64,000 bases of DNA from Neoscytalidium dimidiatum (lineage: Eukaryota > Ascomycota > Dothideomycetes > Botryosphaeriales > Botryosphaeriaceae), in the NCBI GenBank assembly GCA_037367355.1, contig CM074700.1:1-64000 (forward strand). The letters run 5' to 3'. The notes under the pieces were generated by a model, which was not told the DNA's origin, did no database searches, and saw only the letters and a program-made list of their open reading frames with translations. Position 1 is the stretch's first letter. Each line of letters opens with the position of its first letter. This document shows positions 11,554 through 22,264 of the stretch, piece by piece. A program made the translations under genes and the position numbers.

Positions 11554-12020
11554 ATCTCCATCTCACCTCGACAGGCCCGTTTGTCCAACGTTCTAACATC
11601 TCATAGCCATAAGATCTATCACGAGGTAAGGCCATATAAATTGTTCGTCCTGCGCAACGCTGACCTATCCAGACTCGGATCAACATACAACGCAATTTTC
11701 CTAAGAATGAGCTGTCCGAAATACAGAAGCTCTACGAGCGCGGAAAGTCAACGCTCCGGTACACACGAATCGAAACCCAGAGGGTTACATGCCTCATCAG
11801 CGAGATGAGATATTAGATGAGAAGGTTCGCTATCATAACGGACGCTCATACAGATCTTATAGAGAGACATTCCGAGCTCCTTCTTAAACACGATATCCTG
11901 GTCTCCCGCCACCTTAGTGATGGACGAATCGTTCTGGATAATATGGGGCTGAAGGCGGAATTGGCCTACAAGCCACTAACAGCGCCCGGAGCTTCGCATT
12001 ACTACCGGAAATGTACTTAG
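11554..12020 (+). pseudogene. Short helical/coiled-coil protein, two exons, one stop
   Basis: Exon 1 is open from 11,554 to 11,625. A consensus intron (gtaagg...ccag, 11,626-11,672, 47 nt) joins it in phase 0 to exon 2 (11,673-12,020). Exon 2 contains one TAG at 11,814-11,816, just before an in-frame ATG. The product is strongly helical (NELSEIQKLYERGKSTLRY, HTDLIERHSELLLKHD) and ends with TAG at 12,018-12,020. The start codon is not seen. It is a member of the coiled-coil group by character, not by proven homology. Confidence 0.4.
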
Positions 12021-12821
12021 AACAGCAGAGGCAGAGAGGGTCGGAAGAACGCACTTCAGGCGTCAATGCAAATATTAGCTAGCGGAGCTGCGCCTGCGTC
12101 CTACATGTGCGTTTAGATTCCCATAACTTTGCCGGAATAAGCCCTGCTCCTTCGAGGGCTTATTAGTGCTATCATTATAACGCTAGTAGCGGCACAGCTG
12201 CCACCTACTTTTACGCCATCAAGACGGGTTCAAAATGCTAAGAGCAGCGGTGCGGCACAGCAGTCGCGTGCGCTTACACTCGAAGAAAACTATAATCCGA
12301 GCGTCCACTAAGCCCTGACAAGCTGCCGATCGTCCAGCCGAAGCAATCCATTGGGCTTCGAAGCTCGAGCCAACGATTGCCTAGGTCCGCAGCTGCCGGT
12401 CGGGGAACTCCGTATCGATTTTTCGGAGGTGTCTCCGCGAAGATGGGATTTAGGTCTCACACAACGAACGTCCAGGTCCTTCGCTCATGCCTCTCCCAAC
12501 AAATATGATCACCAGAGTCGTCGCTTTAAGCATTTTGCTGTCCATATGTCACTCAGAGTGGTGGATTCAAGTAAATGGTTACAACTCCGCTAAACACCCC
12601 CAAAACGAAGGATTAACAAGGCTCGAGTCACAAGAGCATTAATATTACTAAGGGCGCAGAGTGTATAAGAAAGAGCCTACCATAGTTCAAAATTCATCTC
12701 TTGCCTTCTTCGCCCCGACTCTCATCCCCATAGCAATACGTGGTTCCGGATCATCATAGCCGTTGCTCGAAAGGCCGCGGATGGGCCCCCGGAGTTAAAC
12801 TCGATTAACGAGCGGATCGGC

Positions 12822-13184
12822 ATGCGCTCTAGCTCGACGGTAGCGCTCGACGCTTTGCACACGCGTATAGGCACTTCGAGCAAGACCTCATCAAGTGACT
12901 ACCGCGAAAGAATAGAGGAGCTCACCAGGGAAAATTACAGGCTTCGCGTGGAGGTCCAGTTCTACAGGGACTGCTTCATACACGCACAACGATTTTTATC
13001 CAGCGTGGCATCTGTCGGCAAGCGCATCGAGGAGTGGTTCGCAAATGGCCGGCTTTCCGGGAGCGAGGAGCAATTGCTCTTCGAAGCCGGCAGAGAACTA
13101 TATAGAGCCATGCGGACGGTTCAGTCGAGCATAGAGACGTCACAAGAAGCATGGGAAGCGTTTTACAGGGACGAAGAGCGCTAG
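12822..13184 (+). CDS. Small coiled-coil protein, intact ORF
   Basis: ATG at 12822 starts 120 intact codons. Residues 28-60 (ERIEELTRENYRLRVEVQFY) form a leucine-zipper-like coiled coil, followed by two further amphipathic helices. No membrane segment, signal peptide or catalytic motif. Unlike its neighbours it has no premature stop and retains Trp codons. It may be the surviving member of the coiled-coil group in this stretch. Function unknown. Confidence 0.45.
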   Translation: MRSSSTVALDALHTRIGTSSKTSSSDYRERIEELTRENYRLRVEVQFYRDCFIHAQRFLSSVASVGKRIEEWFANGRLSGSEEQLLFEAGRELYRAMRTVQSSIETSQEAWEAFYRDEER

Positions 13185-13299
13185 TATTCATCACGAATTA
13201 CTCTATCAATAACTATCTTGAGTAAACTATCCGCGCTGCCTACGTAATTAAGGGCGCGCTTCGTACTGCCTACGTAACCGTCTAAGTCAAGGATCCCCT

Positions 13300-15116
13300 C
13301 TACACTGGAAGCTCATGTGGTTATTTCGAATAGGCACCGGCCGGCAGCTTGTTGATTCGTTACAGGGCGGCTGGAACTCCTCCCAAGTCAACGTCACGTC
13401 CTTAGCCGGCAGCTGGGCGAGTAAATCCCTAAAAGCGGTGCCAAACTACTCGTACGCGCTCACTAGAGTTCGTTAACAGCTACTCTGCCTTTTACATAGG
13501 CACATACCTGAGATTACAACTCTCCTACCGTTCTCGGGCAAAACCTCTTCGACTATCGCACGCACATTGGGTTCTTCGAACTTAGTCATAATTCTTCGGC
13601 TCTAAGCGACCCTCTTATGGCTTCCCGGCTGGGCTAAATGCTGCATTTTATCCGGTACGTAGATGCAAATCTCTAGACGCTGAGCTCCGGGTAAGTAATG
13701 CGCATAACAAGAGTCGGACCTCGTCCACTTACACGTTCGACCTTATCTTCCTCTAGTAATTTGTCCATAATCACTTTGGCGTCTCGTTATTATCCTGCTA
13801 AGGAGATGTTAGCAGCGAACAACGCGAGCGAGTAGCGACGAGTACTATCTCTATCCACGCGCCAGTATAGACGGATAGAGGTCGCCTTGACCAAACCTTA
13901 CCGGTAGCCTCTAACGAGCTGTTTAACGTATAGAAGGTGAGACCATATGCCGATACCGGTCGAAAACAGCACGACGGTGCCGAAATCATCGAGGTCTTAG
14001 CCGCAGCCATACGGGCCGTCGATCCATGCGCTAACATCGCTGTCGACGAGTCGTTGCAGCCCTTTAGTAAAGCCGTCGCGGGGTTGGATAAGAAGTGTTA
14101 CCTCGACCGAGCCTTCGAGAAGTCTCCACCAGGATATGGTAAAAGGGTGTCGTTAGAAGATGGAAAAAGCGCTCGCCCTAGGCACGGTCAGGTAAACGTA
14201 TTGCCCAGCCATCACTGTCCACGGCCGTGGGGAGGCGATCGTCAAATAAAGGGCGTCACCGACGAGGCGAACGCTAGCCATTATTCTCCCACGCGTCCAG
14301 CTGAAATTGCGCCACGCGATGCGAAGCCACGTCCATAATAGCGCGGCCATCGGGAACGCCGTCGTGAGGATTCGCAAGACTTTTGCCGTGGTAGTAGCGG
14401 ATGTAATATAAACCCAAAGGGCAGCAACGAGTAGCTTCCACAAAAGCGAATAGCATACCAGCGCGAGCTCGTAAGGCCTACCTTAGAGGAGCAAGATGCC
14501 GAAGATACAGGAGGCCGCAACCGCAACCCCCGCCTAGTCCTAAGTTAGTAAGTGTTCTATAAGTTGTACTCTATAAGGAACGGATGTGGGACTTTTCTTT
14601 TAAGAGTGTTCTTACCGCAACGCCGAAGGAGTTGGCTCGGCTAAGGCGAAAGCCGTCCGAAGAGATGGCCACCACGGCATAGATAAGGACTTCGAGCGAC
14701 GCGATGAAACCGACGCAAGCGTGTAAGCGGCGCTACCGTGCCAAGGGCCAGCCGAAACACCCGGCTACAAGACTAAGGGGTCCCAGCGTCAGGAACACGA
14801 GATTGGCGAGTGCCACCATACCCGCTCTTGACCCGGCCTCTTTAAGGGATGCCATCCCCACCGCGAGAGGGACTACATTAGCCGCGACGTAAGCAACACC
14901 GAACATCAACGCGAAGAGCGAGATGGATCGGAACGGCGGTGGGCCTTTAGAGTAGACAAGACGCGCCAAAATACGCGGCCTAAAGCGAGAGTAGATGACA
15001 GTACCGAGGAGACGCCCGACTCGCAGCGCCAGCAGAAGCAACAGCAGACCGCCCAGTACGGCTACGTACCAGGTGGGAATGTCTGCCTTAGACTCCATCT
15101 GCGAAGGGCTTATCAT
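13300..15116 (-). pseudogene. Ferric/cupric-chelate reductase (FRE type), RIP-inactivated
   Basis: FRE proteins pass electrons from NADPH via FAD and two hemes across the membrane to reduce extracellular metal. ATG is at 15116. Transmembrane segments follow (LGGLLLLLLALRVGRLL and later). The FAD-domain start reads PRPWTVMAGQYVYLTVP (about 14,200), the NAD domain DGPYGCG..DFGTVVLFSTGIG (about 13,950-14,020), and the C-terminus DVTLTWEEFQP (about 13,390). One intron lies near 14,545-14,620. TAG/TAA stops are scattered. Two heme helices read RLHACVGF..VLIY and LVCYSLLWK..LWVYI: three of the four expected heme histidines are now Tyr (CAY>TAY). Additional N-terminal exons may lie above 15,116. Confidence 0.85.
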
Positions 15117-15119
15117 ACC

Positions 15120-16410
15120 TGTCCCTCAAGCAGCGGGCCCCTTAAGTACCCGCTACCGTCTTAAACCTCACGAATATTTCCGGACGAAGGCATGCTCACT
15201 GCTAATTAGTCGAGCATGGAGAATCCTTTTTAACCTAGGTCAACGCATGCCTCTATATTATATCGCCGGTCCCCAGCCACCCAAAACTAGCGAAGGCAGA
15301 AATTCTTTCGCAAGCATAGACGCCAAACCAACACGTGCCTAGAAGGAACGCTACAGGAAGCGTATCTTAAACTTTCTCCGCAGAGCTCATAAGATCGCAG
15401 CGCAATTCGGTGCCGATATCTACGTTGTAGCCCACAAGAATGGCAAATACTACGCCTTTTCTTCGTCCGACCGCGATAGGTGGCCGCCGACCGCCGAGCA
15501 AATTGTACGTCAGCGATGGACAGGTATAGTAAGGTCGACTAACCTTATCAGAAGAAAGCTCTCCCTCCGGCAATCGTTAAAAGACCTGACGACTTTCCGA
15601 TGTTAAAATCGGACCCGCGGTCCGGCCGACGCCTAACTTTACCGGGCTTACGGAGGCCACCATCGATAGCGCTTGCCCGGAGCAAGCCGGAGGAGGGATA
15701 TCAGACGACTATATAGTGGCTCTTAGATAGGTAGACATTTACCATCATATACGCTCCAAGCTTCTTTCTCTTAATGTTGACACTACATTCGACAATCTCA
15801 TTATTGCGTACCACTATCCACGCTTTCGTTGCTAACTAAACAGCCCGCTGCAAACATTATTCAGTAAACATCAAGATCTATCAAGCAGCCCAGTCCATAA
15901 ATCTATGAATTCTGCACCCTCAGTCGTGGTCTTGAGGGGAGTAATCTGGAGGTGGTAACTCGAGCGAGGAAAGACCCAGAGATGTAGGCGGCGACGGTAA
16001 ACGGTTCCTCCATCGCCTTCGGAGAGGAGCGATCAATCCCCTCGGTAGGGAACTCCGCGCCTGCTCGCCTCTCGACACCTCGACGACCATAAATCGCACC
16101 GTTAGGGAGCATATCACCAGCTCAAATCCGAGATGCATAAGTAATAGGCAATAGAAAAGCGTTGAGGATTAATGTGCAATAGCGGTAGCGACGGACCGAT
16201 AAGCGACGAGCGTCAAGCTTGCTTTACTTATCCACAATACTGTGACCAACTATTTATTTAAGCACCACCACGGCCATCGCTCCTGAAGTTTCGGGTAGCC
16301 CTTTGTGTACTTTTAAAAATTTACTTTTAGAGCATAACGAAGAGAGGGAAAAAAAATTCTCGCTGGTAGCGTTAAAGCATATATATAGCTTAGCTGGTCT
16401 CGTTCTGCCG
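15120..16410. other. No gene resolved
   Basis: Could hold upstream exons of the reductase on the minus strand (frame open 15,367-15,573, with YYTCPSLTYN). The overlapping minus-strand ORFs at 15,903-16,138 share no motif with a known family. A run of A at 16,351-16,357 precedes the DUF1996 gene. Confidence 0.3.
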
Positions 16411-16420
16411 TTCACCCATC

Positions 16421-17578
16421 ATGGCTCCCTTTAAGCTCATAATTCTTAGCTTCTATGCCTTCACGAGCACGTCTAAGGCATTCTGGAGGATGCCATACAG
16501 ATCTCGAACTGGCCTGGCGCGGATAGATCCCATCATTTCTCCAGGGACTGTATTAGAACACGCGCATGCCATCCACGGCGGGAACAGTAAATCGGTTCGT
16601 TAGCATCTCACGAACTAAGCTAACCACGGCCCAGATTTTACCTTCGACACCACATACCTTGACCTACTGGCTTCAAATTACACATCTTACGCAGCTGTGC
16701 AGGATAAATCAGCCTACTAGACCCCCCCTTTAATGTTCGTCCATACTAACGGAACTACAGAAGTCGTTCCCCAAAAGGGAGGGATGCTAGTATAAGTAGT
16801 ATAACACTATTAAGCGACGACTGGACTGACAGAGGTAACTTAGCTACTATTTCCTGCACGGCGAGAACATCCAGCCATTCCCGCCATATTTCAGCATGAT
16901 CGCCGGCGATTCCATAAGACGAAGTTTCACCGCGCCACAGTTCAACAGCTTGAGCCAGGACTCCCTTTCGCAGCGAGCGATAGGCTTCAACTGCCTAAAC
17001 TACAGCGCGCCAGCAGAGCCTACTTTATCCCGACACTACCTACCCCCGAAATCGTTCACCGATTCTCAGTGCCTTGACGGTCTACGGCTGGAGCTCATGT
17101 TCCCGTCGTGTTAGAACGGGGAACCCAACGCGACCGACCACAAGTCGCACGTCGCCTACCCGGGCCAGGTAATGGATGGGAACTGCCCGAATAACCACCC
17201 TCAGCATATTCCGGCTTTGCTTTTTAAGACAATTTGGGACACCTACGCTTACACAGAATTACAGGGTGAATTCGTTCTCAGCAACGGAGACACGACCGGT
17301 AAGTTGGTTCTCGGTTGTATTGCAGGGAGACGAGCTGACTTCACACAGGCTACGGATATCACGGCGACTTCATGAACGGCTGGCTGACTAACGTCCTAAG
17401 ACAGGCTATAGTTGAGTATACAGACATATCTAGCATTATTAAGAAGTGTCAGGTCTTCTCTATCCAGTCAAACGAGGAGAACCCCAGCTACGTCCTTGCC
17501 ACACCTAAGGTGCTAGCAACCGAAGACTACGCCGGACCTCGAGACGGACTTTGCGGTAACATCACGGGTTGGCAGTAG
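16421..17578 (+). pseudogene. Secreted DUF1996 protein, RIP-inactivated
   Basis: ATG at 16421 starts a signal peptide (MAPFKLIILSFYAFTSTSKA). The DUF1996 signature then follows: FWRMP.RSRTGLARIDPI, a His-rich HAHAIHGGN, DKSAY-stop-TP, FSMIAGDSIRRS, QRAIGFNCLNYS, LMFPSC-stop-NG, HVAYPGQVMDGNCP and GYGYHGDFMNGW. Introns lie at 16,587-16,634 and 17,299-17,348, with a third near 16,790-16,845. TAG at 16,718-16,720 and the stop after LMFPSC replace conserved Trp. Cysteines expected after FWRMP and in N-C-T-S-C are Tyr, another RIP outcome. The family is widespread in ascomycetes, often cell-wall associated, and of unknown biochemical role. Confidence 0.85.
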
Positions 17579-17810
17579 GAATCATGGCAACAGAGAAATA
17601 CAAGCATATATTATAAGCAAGTATCTAAGGAGTGTCCTCAATATATCCACATTGTGTCCATCAAAGCAGCAGGCGGCCCGACTTAGAGCCCTCTAGAACG
17701 ATTACGCACTAACAGGTACCGTCTCTACAGCAATCTTCGGGGCCGGAATAGTCAGAATATTCTAAGGAGTCTGGGTCGTCATCGATGGGCGTGGCTGGGA
17801 GTGGTCAACA

Positions 17811-18188
17811 TTAGGAGCAGAAGGCAGGGTTACGCCACTTACTATCGCTCGTATCTCCGAATTCCCCGAATTGGTCGGGATGGATGGTTGCATTATATAG
17901 TTGGCCCTCATCCTTAATATCAGCCAGTCTACGCCTCAGTGTCATGTTCTCCATAATTATTAGTCCAACGTCTATGTTGTGAGTGACTGCGAGCTGGTAT
18001 CTAGTGAGGAGAGCGTCGTGGTCGGTTCGAAGCTGCATATATGCGGTCTGCAGGTTGGTAAATGCTTGTTTCCAGAAATTCAGCTGGCTCAGCAGATGAT
18101 TTCCGTAGCGCGTATGCATTCGCGAATACTCAACAGCGGCTTGCTCTCGGTTATAGAATCCTTGCAGTGTGTTGAGGTCGATGTCCAC
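17811..18188 (-). CDS. Coiled-coil protein, start unresolved
   Basis: The frame is open from about 18,236 to TAG at 17,811 without a stop. The reported 5' end uses GTG at 18,188, so an ATG-bearing exon probably lies upstream; the frame in 18,089-18,328 (MPLIASLPSNGG..) is a candidate but does not splice into phase cleanly. The chain is helical (LTRYQLAVTH, ENMTLRRRLADIKD) with acidic ends. It resembles the coiled-coil group at 7.7-13.2 kb in length and character. Function unknown. Confidence 0.4.
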   Translation of the reverse strand: MDIDLNTLQGFYNREQAAVEYSRMHTRYGNHLLSQLNFWKQAFTNLQTAYMQLRTDHDALLTRYQLAVTHNIDVGLIIMENMTLRRRLADIKDEGQLYNATIHPDQFGEFGDTSDSKWRNPAFCS

Positions 18189-18339
18189 AGAGGGACGATT
18201 AGGCGGGTGGCTGGGTTCCTGCGATTCGTTAGTCGAGGATTTCCAGGATGTGATTTACTTTCCTGGCTCCCTATACCCTGTTCGCCCATCGCACCTCCAT
18301 TCGAGGGGAGGGAAGCAATTAGTGGCATAGGCTCGGTAG

Positions 18340-18736
18340 AACTTTGCTAAACCATGACGCTCTGGGCTAAGGAGCATGGCGTGCTTAAGTAAGGCGTGAG
18401 TTCAGAGCTCCGCTGGCGCATGGCGCCTTGGATAGAAGAAGAAGAGACGATCACAGGGGCCATAGGATCAGAGTCTTAATGGTCCATACCTCTTGCGGAG
18501 GAAGATGTAGTTGAGTGTAGCATCAACTCAGACCTTTGCTGGCCCATAACGCCTTAGGTGGTGGACGAAGAGAAAGACAAGGAAGGCATGAATCCAGAGA
18601 GTTGCTGGCCCACACCGCTTATGGAAGAGGAAGGCGTAGCTATGCTGGGCATCGACCCAGAGCTCTGCCGGTTCGTGGCACCTCGATAGGCAGAGCTGGA
18701 TGAAGTGGTGGCAAAATAATTATAGTAATGATCCAT
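18340..18736 (-). pseudogene. Ser-rich protein with degenerate 22-residue tandem repeats
   Basis: ATG at 18736 opens MDHYYNYFATTSSSS.., followed by at least four degenerate units of about 66 bp. A typical unit reads SGFMPSLSFSSSTT-stop-GVMGQQ. Stops in the later units (about 18,554 and 18,480) sit where sister units have another residue, consistent with RIP of CAG/CAA or TGG. No signal peptide or enzyme motif. The repeats explain the otherwise odd similarity between 18,400 and 18,660. Function unknown. Confidence 0.5.
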
Positions 18737-18786
18737 CTTATTCTCAGTATACAGAGGAAGAGACTAAGGTAGGCTCCACGAGTGGG

Positions 18787-18795
18787 CTTTTTATA
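18787..18795 (-). promoter_or_regulatory. TATA box upstream of the Ser-rich repeat gene
   Basis: TATAAAAAG on the minus strand, about 51 bp before the ATG at 18736, with no other gene between. Prediction by motif and spacing only. Confidence 0.4.
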
Positions 18796-19135
18796 CACAA
18801 GAGAAAAGGGCAACACTCGACATGTGTTAACAAATTTGGTGATCTTCTTTGGTCATAAAACAGCTAAGGCAGTCCAGATGTTTCCGTGCGCTCGATTCTG
18901 ATGGTGGTGGGCGTGACGCTACGGCACAGCAAACACCGTGCCTGGGACCAACATCCTATCTTTAGCACGAAACGGCCGAGACTCTCTCTTCCACTCATTT
19001 TTGCCGCTTCGATTGGCAACCATCGTACCGCGCGCCTGTCGGGCGTAGTAGGGCTACGAAAATAGAATCAAGCGGCCACTACCACTGTTGGAAGCGCCGG
19101 GCACATGGTGATAAGGCCAACCGCAAACCAGAGAG

Positions 19136-20215
19136 GTGCGAACCGAGAAGCTACCAGCGCCGCCCTATAGCATAGAAATAGAGCTCGCGCGCTCGCATGT
19201 CGGAGCATATTTCTACTTGCGATTCAAAGGTGCACGTCGGCGCTGTCATTATCTACTCATGGCCTGCAATACATCTATGCAAATTCGGACGGCTCATAGC
19301 GGGCTCTTCGCTCGACCTCTTCGCCCTCACTTAGCCGAAAGCCCACCGTTCCTACACTCTTCATCCACCCGTTCTCTCGGCTACACACCCGCACCGCCGG
19401 CGCCTCAACAACCTTCCCTCACCAGGCATCCCCGAGTCACCCCGGCGACTTATTCCTCAACTGTGATATTCAGCAACGCAAACGTCACCCGTTCCATATC
19501 CCTAGGCTCTCAAACTCCGCTTTCTTCAAGCTCTAGCGTTTCTAGTGCCCACCTAACGCCGGTCTCGACACCGTTCGAGAACTCACCGACCGCTCAGGGC
19601 ACGCCATCACCTACAGCGGACGTGCCGTGGACCACTGTCGTTTGGTTCCCACCGATGTCCGCCGGGAAGACGGCAGCCATTATAGCGGCAACCATCATCC
19701 CAGTCATTCTAATACTCTTTGGAGCTCTACTCCTTTCGAGATTCCTCTGGCGGCGGGAAACCACCTACTCAGGCGAGCTCGCGGCGCCGTCCCATCATTC
19801 GCAGTCAACAGCCCGCGGGGCGGGCTGGCAGTCGAATCCGAATGCTAGATACGGACGTATTTCTCACACAATATCGACTAGAAGCCATGGGCCTTTCGTC
19901 TTACCTCTAGAGCCGGGGCAGCGGGTGGCCGCCGATTCGATCAGCCTAAGGAATATGCCTCAGGGGATCCACGAGCGTCACTTCGGCGACTTGTCGTTCC
20001 TCCTAGATGACAGCGATACATCAGTTAGCAATTATGACCCCGTTCTTAGAGATGGTAATAGCGTGGCGAACAGTAGATGCGACAGCGATTCTCTCGCTTC
20101 TAGAGAATCCCCAGGCGGACACCCTTACTACTACATACCGTCCTCCGTTCTTAACCTAGAATCCGCCGGACAGGAGTTTGTGGAGTTAAATAGGAGGTTC
20201 GGATTACAGGCTTAG
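19136..20215 (+). CDS. Single-pass membrane protein with Ser/Thr-rich ectodomain
   Basis: One frame is open for 359 codons. It holds a Ser/Thr/Pro-rich stretch (about residues 70-165), a single hydrophobic helix (AAIIAATIIPVILILFGALLL), a basic stop-transfer RFLWRR, and a polar cytoplasmic tail of about 150 residues. This plan (heavily O-glycosylated outside, one helix, tail) is common among fungal wall sensors and undescribed surface proteins, but no family signature such as WSC is present. The frame's first codon is GTG; the first in-frame ATG is at 19,258. A signal-peptide exon upstream is therefore likely. No premature stop. Confidence 0.55.
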   Translation: MRTEKLPAPPYSIEIELARSHVGAYFYLRFKGARRRCHYLLMACNTSMQIRTAHSGLFARPLRPHLAESPPFLHSSSTRSLGYTPAPPAPQQPSLTRHPRVTPATYSSTVIFSNANVTRSISLGSQTPLSSSSSVSSAHLTPVSTPFENSPTAQGTPSPTADVPWTTVVWFPPMSAGKTAAIIAATIIPVILILFGALLLSRFLWRRETTYSGELAAPSHHSQSTARGAGWQSNPNARYGRISHTISTRSHGPFVLPLEPGQRVAADSISLRNMPQGIHERHFGDLSFLLDDSDTSVSNYDPVLRDGNSVANSRCDSDSLASRESPGGHPYYYIPSSVLNLESAGQEFVELNRRFGLQA

Positions 20216-20219
20216 CGTT

Positions 20220-21030
20220 GATGTACAGCGTCATATAATTTACCATTTCCTCATCGAGCATACTAGCGGTCGTACATACACGTATCCTACTTAAGGGAGA
20301 AGGCGATGTAAGGTCATAAGCCGTAAGATTAGGAGAAGGGAGGAAAGGTGCGCGGGGGGATATTAGAAGGCGCAGGAACGTGGGTTGCATTCGCGACGCA
20401 GGCAGACTGCGTCGCGCCGCATGGGCGCAGCGACATTGCAGAAGGCTTAGCGGATGTTCAACGAGGATCGCGCGTCAACCGCTCTCGTCCGCTGCTAATA
20501 GTGGTCGGCATTCTTAGCCGATCCCCCGGCCTCGGGCTGTCGGGACGTAGCCAAATCTGATCGCTGCGCCCCAGACGGTTCTCACTAGCTAATCCTCCGG
20601 CCCCAGCCCGCCGGAACAAGATGGAGCTCGAACCCTATACCCCACGGACTTCCTTGCGCGAGTCAACGTGCTTGCAGAGATCGATAGCATCAGGCGGTTA
20701 GGCAACCAACATAGTCCCTTGCTATCACACACTATCCGAGGCTTGTCGCCCACCGCGTAGGATAATCCCTGGTGGTCGCCATACCCTAACAGCGCCATCC
20801 GGAAAGCGCGCGCTTCCGGCAGCCGCCGCCGTCACTCGTAGTACCCACCTTGCAACTTACGCCCTCCTACAGTGTGTCTCGTCATTCACGGCACCTCTAC
20901 GCGCCCGCCCGCGGCGGCACGGCACTTGATCATATCCCACAGTTAAGACGTCGTCGCTAGTAATCATAGCAATCTATGCTAAAGTAAGGCCTTCATCATC
21001 CCCCCTACATCGTTCTTCCCGTCTCACTCA
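20220..21030. other. GC-rich intergenic region, nothing supported
   Basis: ORFs at 20,151-20,798 on both strands overlap and lack motifs. The last 100 bp are the pyrimidine-rich leader of the following gene. Confidence 0.35.
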
Positions 21031-21035
21031 CCAAG

Positions 21036-22033
21036 ATGCTTTCTCCAGCCCTTCATCTGGCCCTCTCGTGGTCGTTCTTCATCATCGCACTTTCGTCGTT
21101 CGTCCTACGTGTCTTCATCCATCAGCGGTATAAGCGCATCCTTAATCGCCACTTGCTAAATGGCGACTTCGCCGCCCTTATTACTCTTCTTATCCTCCTC
21201 GCTCACGACGCGCTCGCCGTAGTGGCGGTTCGCAATTCATCGTACCTCTACGACAACTCACGGACGCAGACTCGCGACGCTCGGCCTAATCTCGCGGACG
21301 CGCTATCCCACCTACTCGCACACCAACTTCCCTTAACGCTCCTCTTCACCTCCGGGCTATAGGCGGTCAAGTTCGAGTTCCTTTACTTGCTATACTATCC
21401 GGTCGTAAATCTTAGGTCATTGCGGAACGCCTAGCTATGCGTCTCGGCGGCGACGGTATTTACGTATTTAACATCTCTATTGTGCTACCCGATCTCGACT
21501 GTTAACTGTAGTACGTCGCCCCACTTTAACCTATTCCCAGATCTGACCTGCTTTCAGATAAATATCCCGCAGGTAGGGCGGTCCATTTGTCGCTGCCACT
21601 CGTTCGTTATAACGCGGCGTGGGACATCATTACCGACTTCCTAATCGTCGCGCTGCCGCAGGCCCTAACCCTCCGATCCTCTGCTACGGGCCCTGTCAGG
21701 TTTGCGGCAAGCGTGTCGTTCGCGCTAGCCCGCCTGCCCATAATTTTCGCGATCCTTCGGGTAGCGATTTCACGAAGGGAGTCTTTAGTCTCTAAGATGA
21801 TGTGGCTCAATATATGGGCCAGCATCCAGATTGGCATAAGTATAACGCTGAGCAACCTAATAGCGCTAAAGCAATTACGCGCCGCACGTCGGAAGGCAAC
21901 CGGTGGGCGCATAAGAACGGGCTCGTCCAGCATACGTCGACACTTGCGGCAGGTAAGCGGTGGGAGATGGCCGGTTCCAGCCCTAAGCCGATGGAGCTGG
22001 AGCACATCCGCCCAGTCTCGCCGTTGCACTAAA
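21036..22033 (+). pseudogene. Pth11-like / rhodopsin-domain membrane protein, RIP-inactivated
   Basis: ATG at 21036 follows a pyrimidine-rich leader. Hydrophobic helices (LALSWSFFIIALSSFVLRV, LITLLILLAHDALAVVAV) precede a conserved-type segment SGL-stop-AVKFEFLYLLYYPV. The following block AAWDIITDFLIVALP is the best-preserved hallmark of the fungal rhodopsin-domain/Pth11-like family. ALARLPIIFAILRVAISR and WASIQIGISITLSN continue the last helices. TAG stops at 21,360-21,362 and about 21,433 replace Trp. A frame change near 21,570-21,600 may be an intron. Such proteins are seven-helix receptors; the ligand cannot be guessed. Confidence 0.75.
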
Positions 22034-22264
22034 GTCACTCATCTACCGCATACGGAGTAAGGTTTTAGATAGCATTGCACTATATCATGTGTTCCTACTT
22101 CACTTGTATCGGATCCTTGTCGACGTATTACAATACACTCGAGAATCCTCAGATAGTTCCCAAATAGTCCTAATCTCTACCACCTATAGATAGTGGAAGT
22201 CGCTGCTAAAACGTAGAGCGTCTATTCGGCTAACGGGGCGGCCATAGGCGTAGGCGACCTTTTA

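Noticed and set aside
13937..14338. 133-codon plus-strand ORF
   Set aside because: Exactly overlaps the FAD/NAD domains of the reductase on the minus strand and has no motif of its own.
21607..22038. 143-codon minus-strand ORF
   Set aside because: Shadow of the Pth11-like gene, whose AAWDIITDFLIVALP hallmark is on the plus strand.
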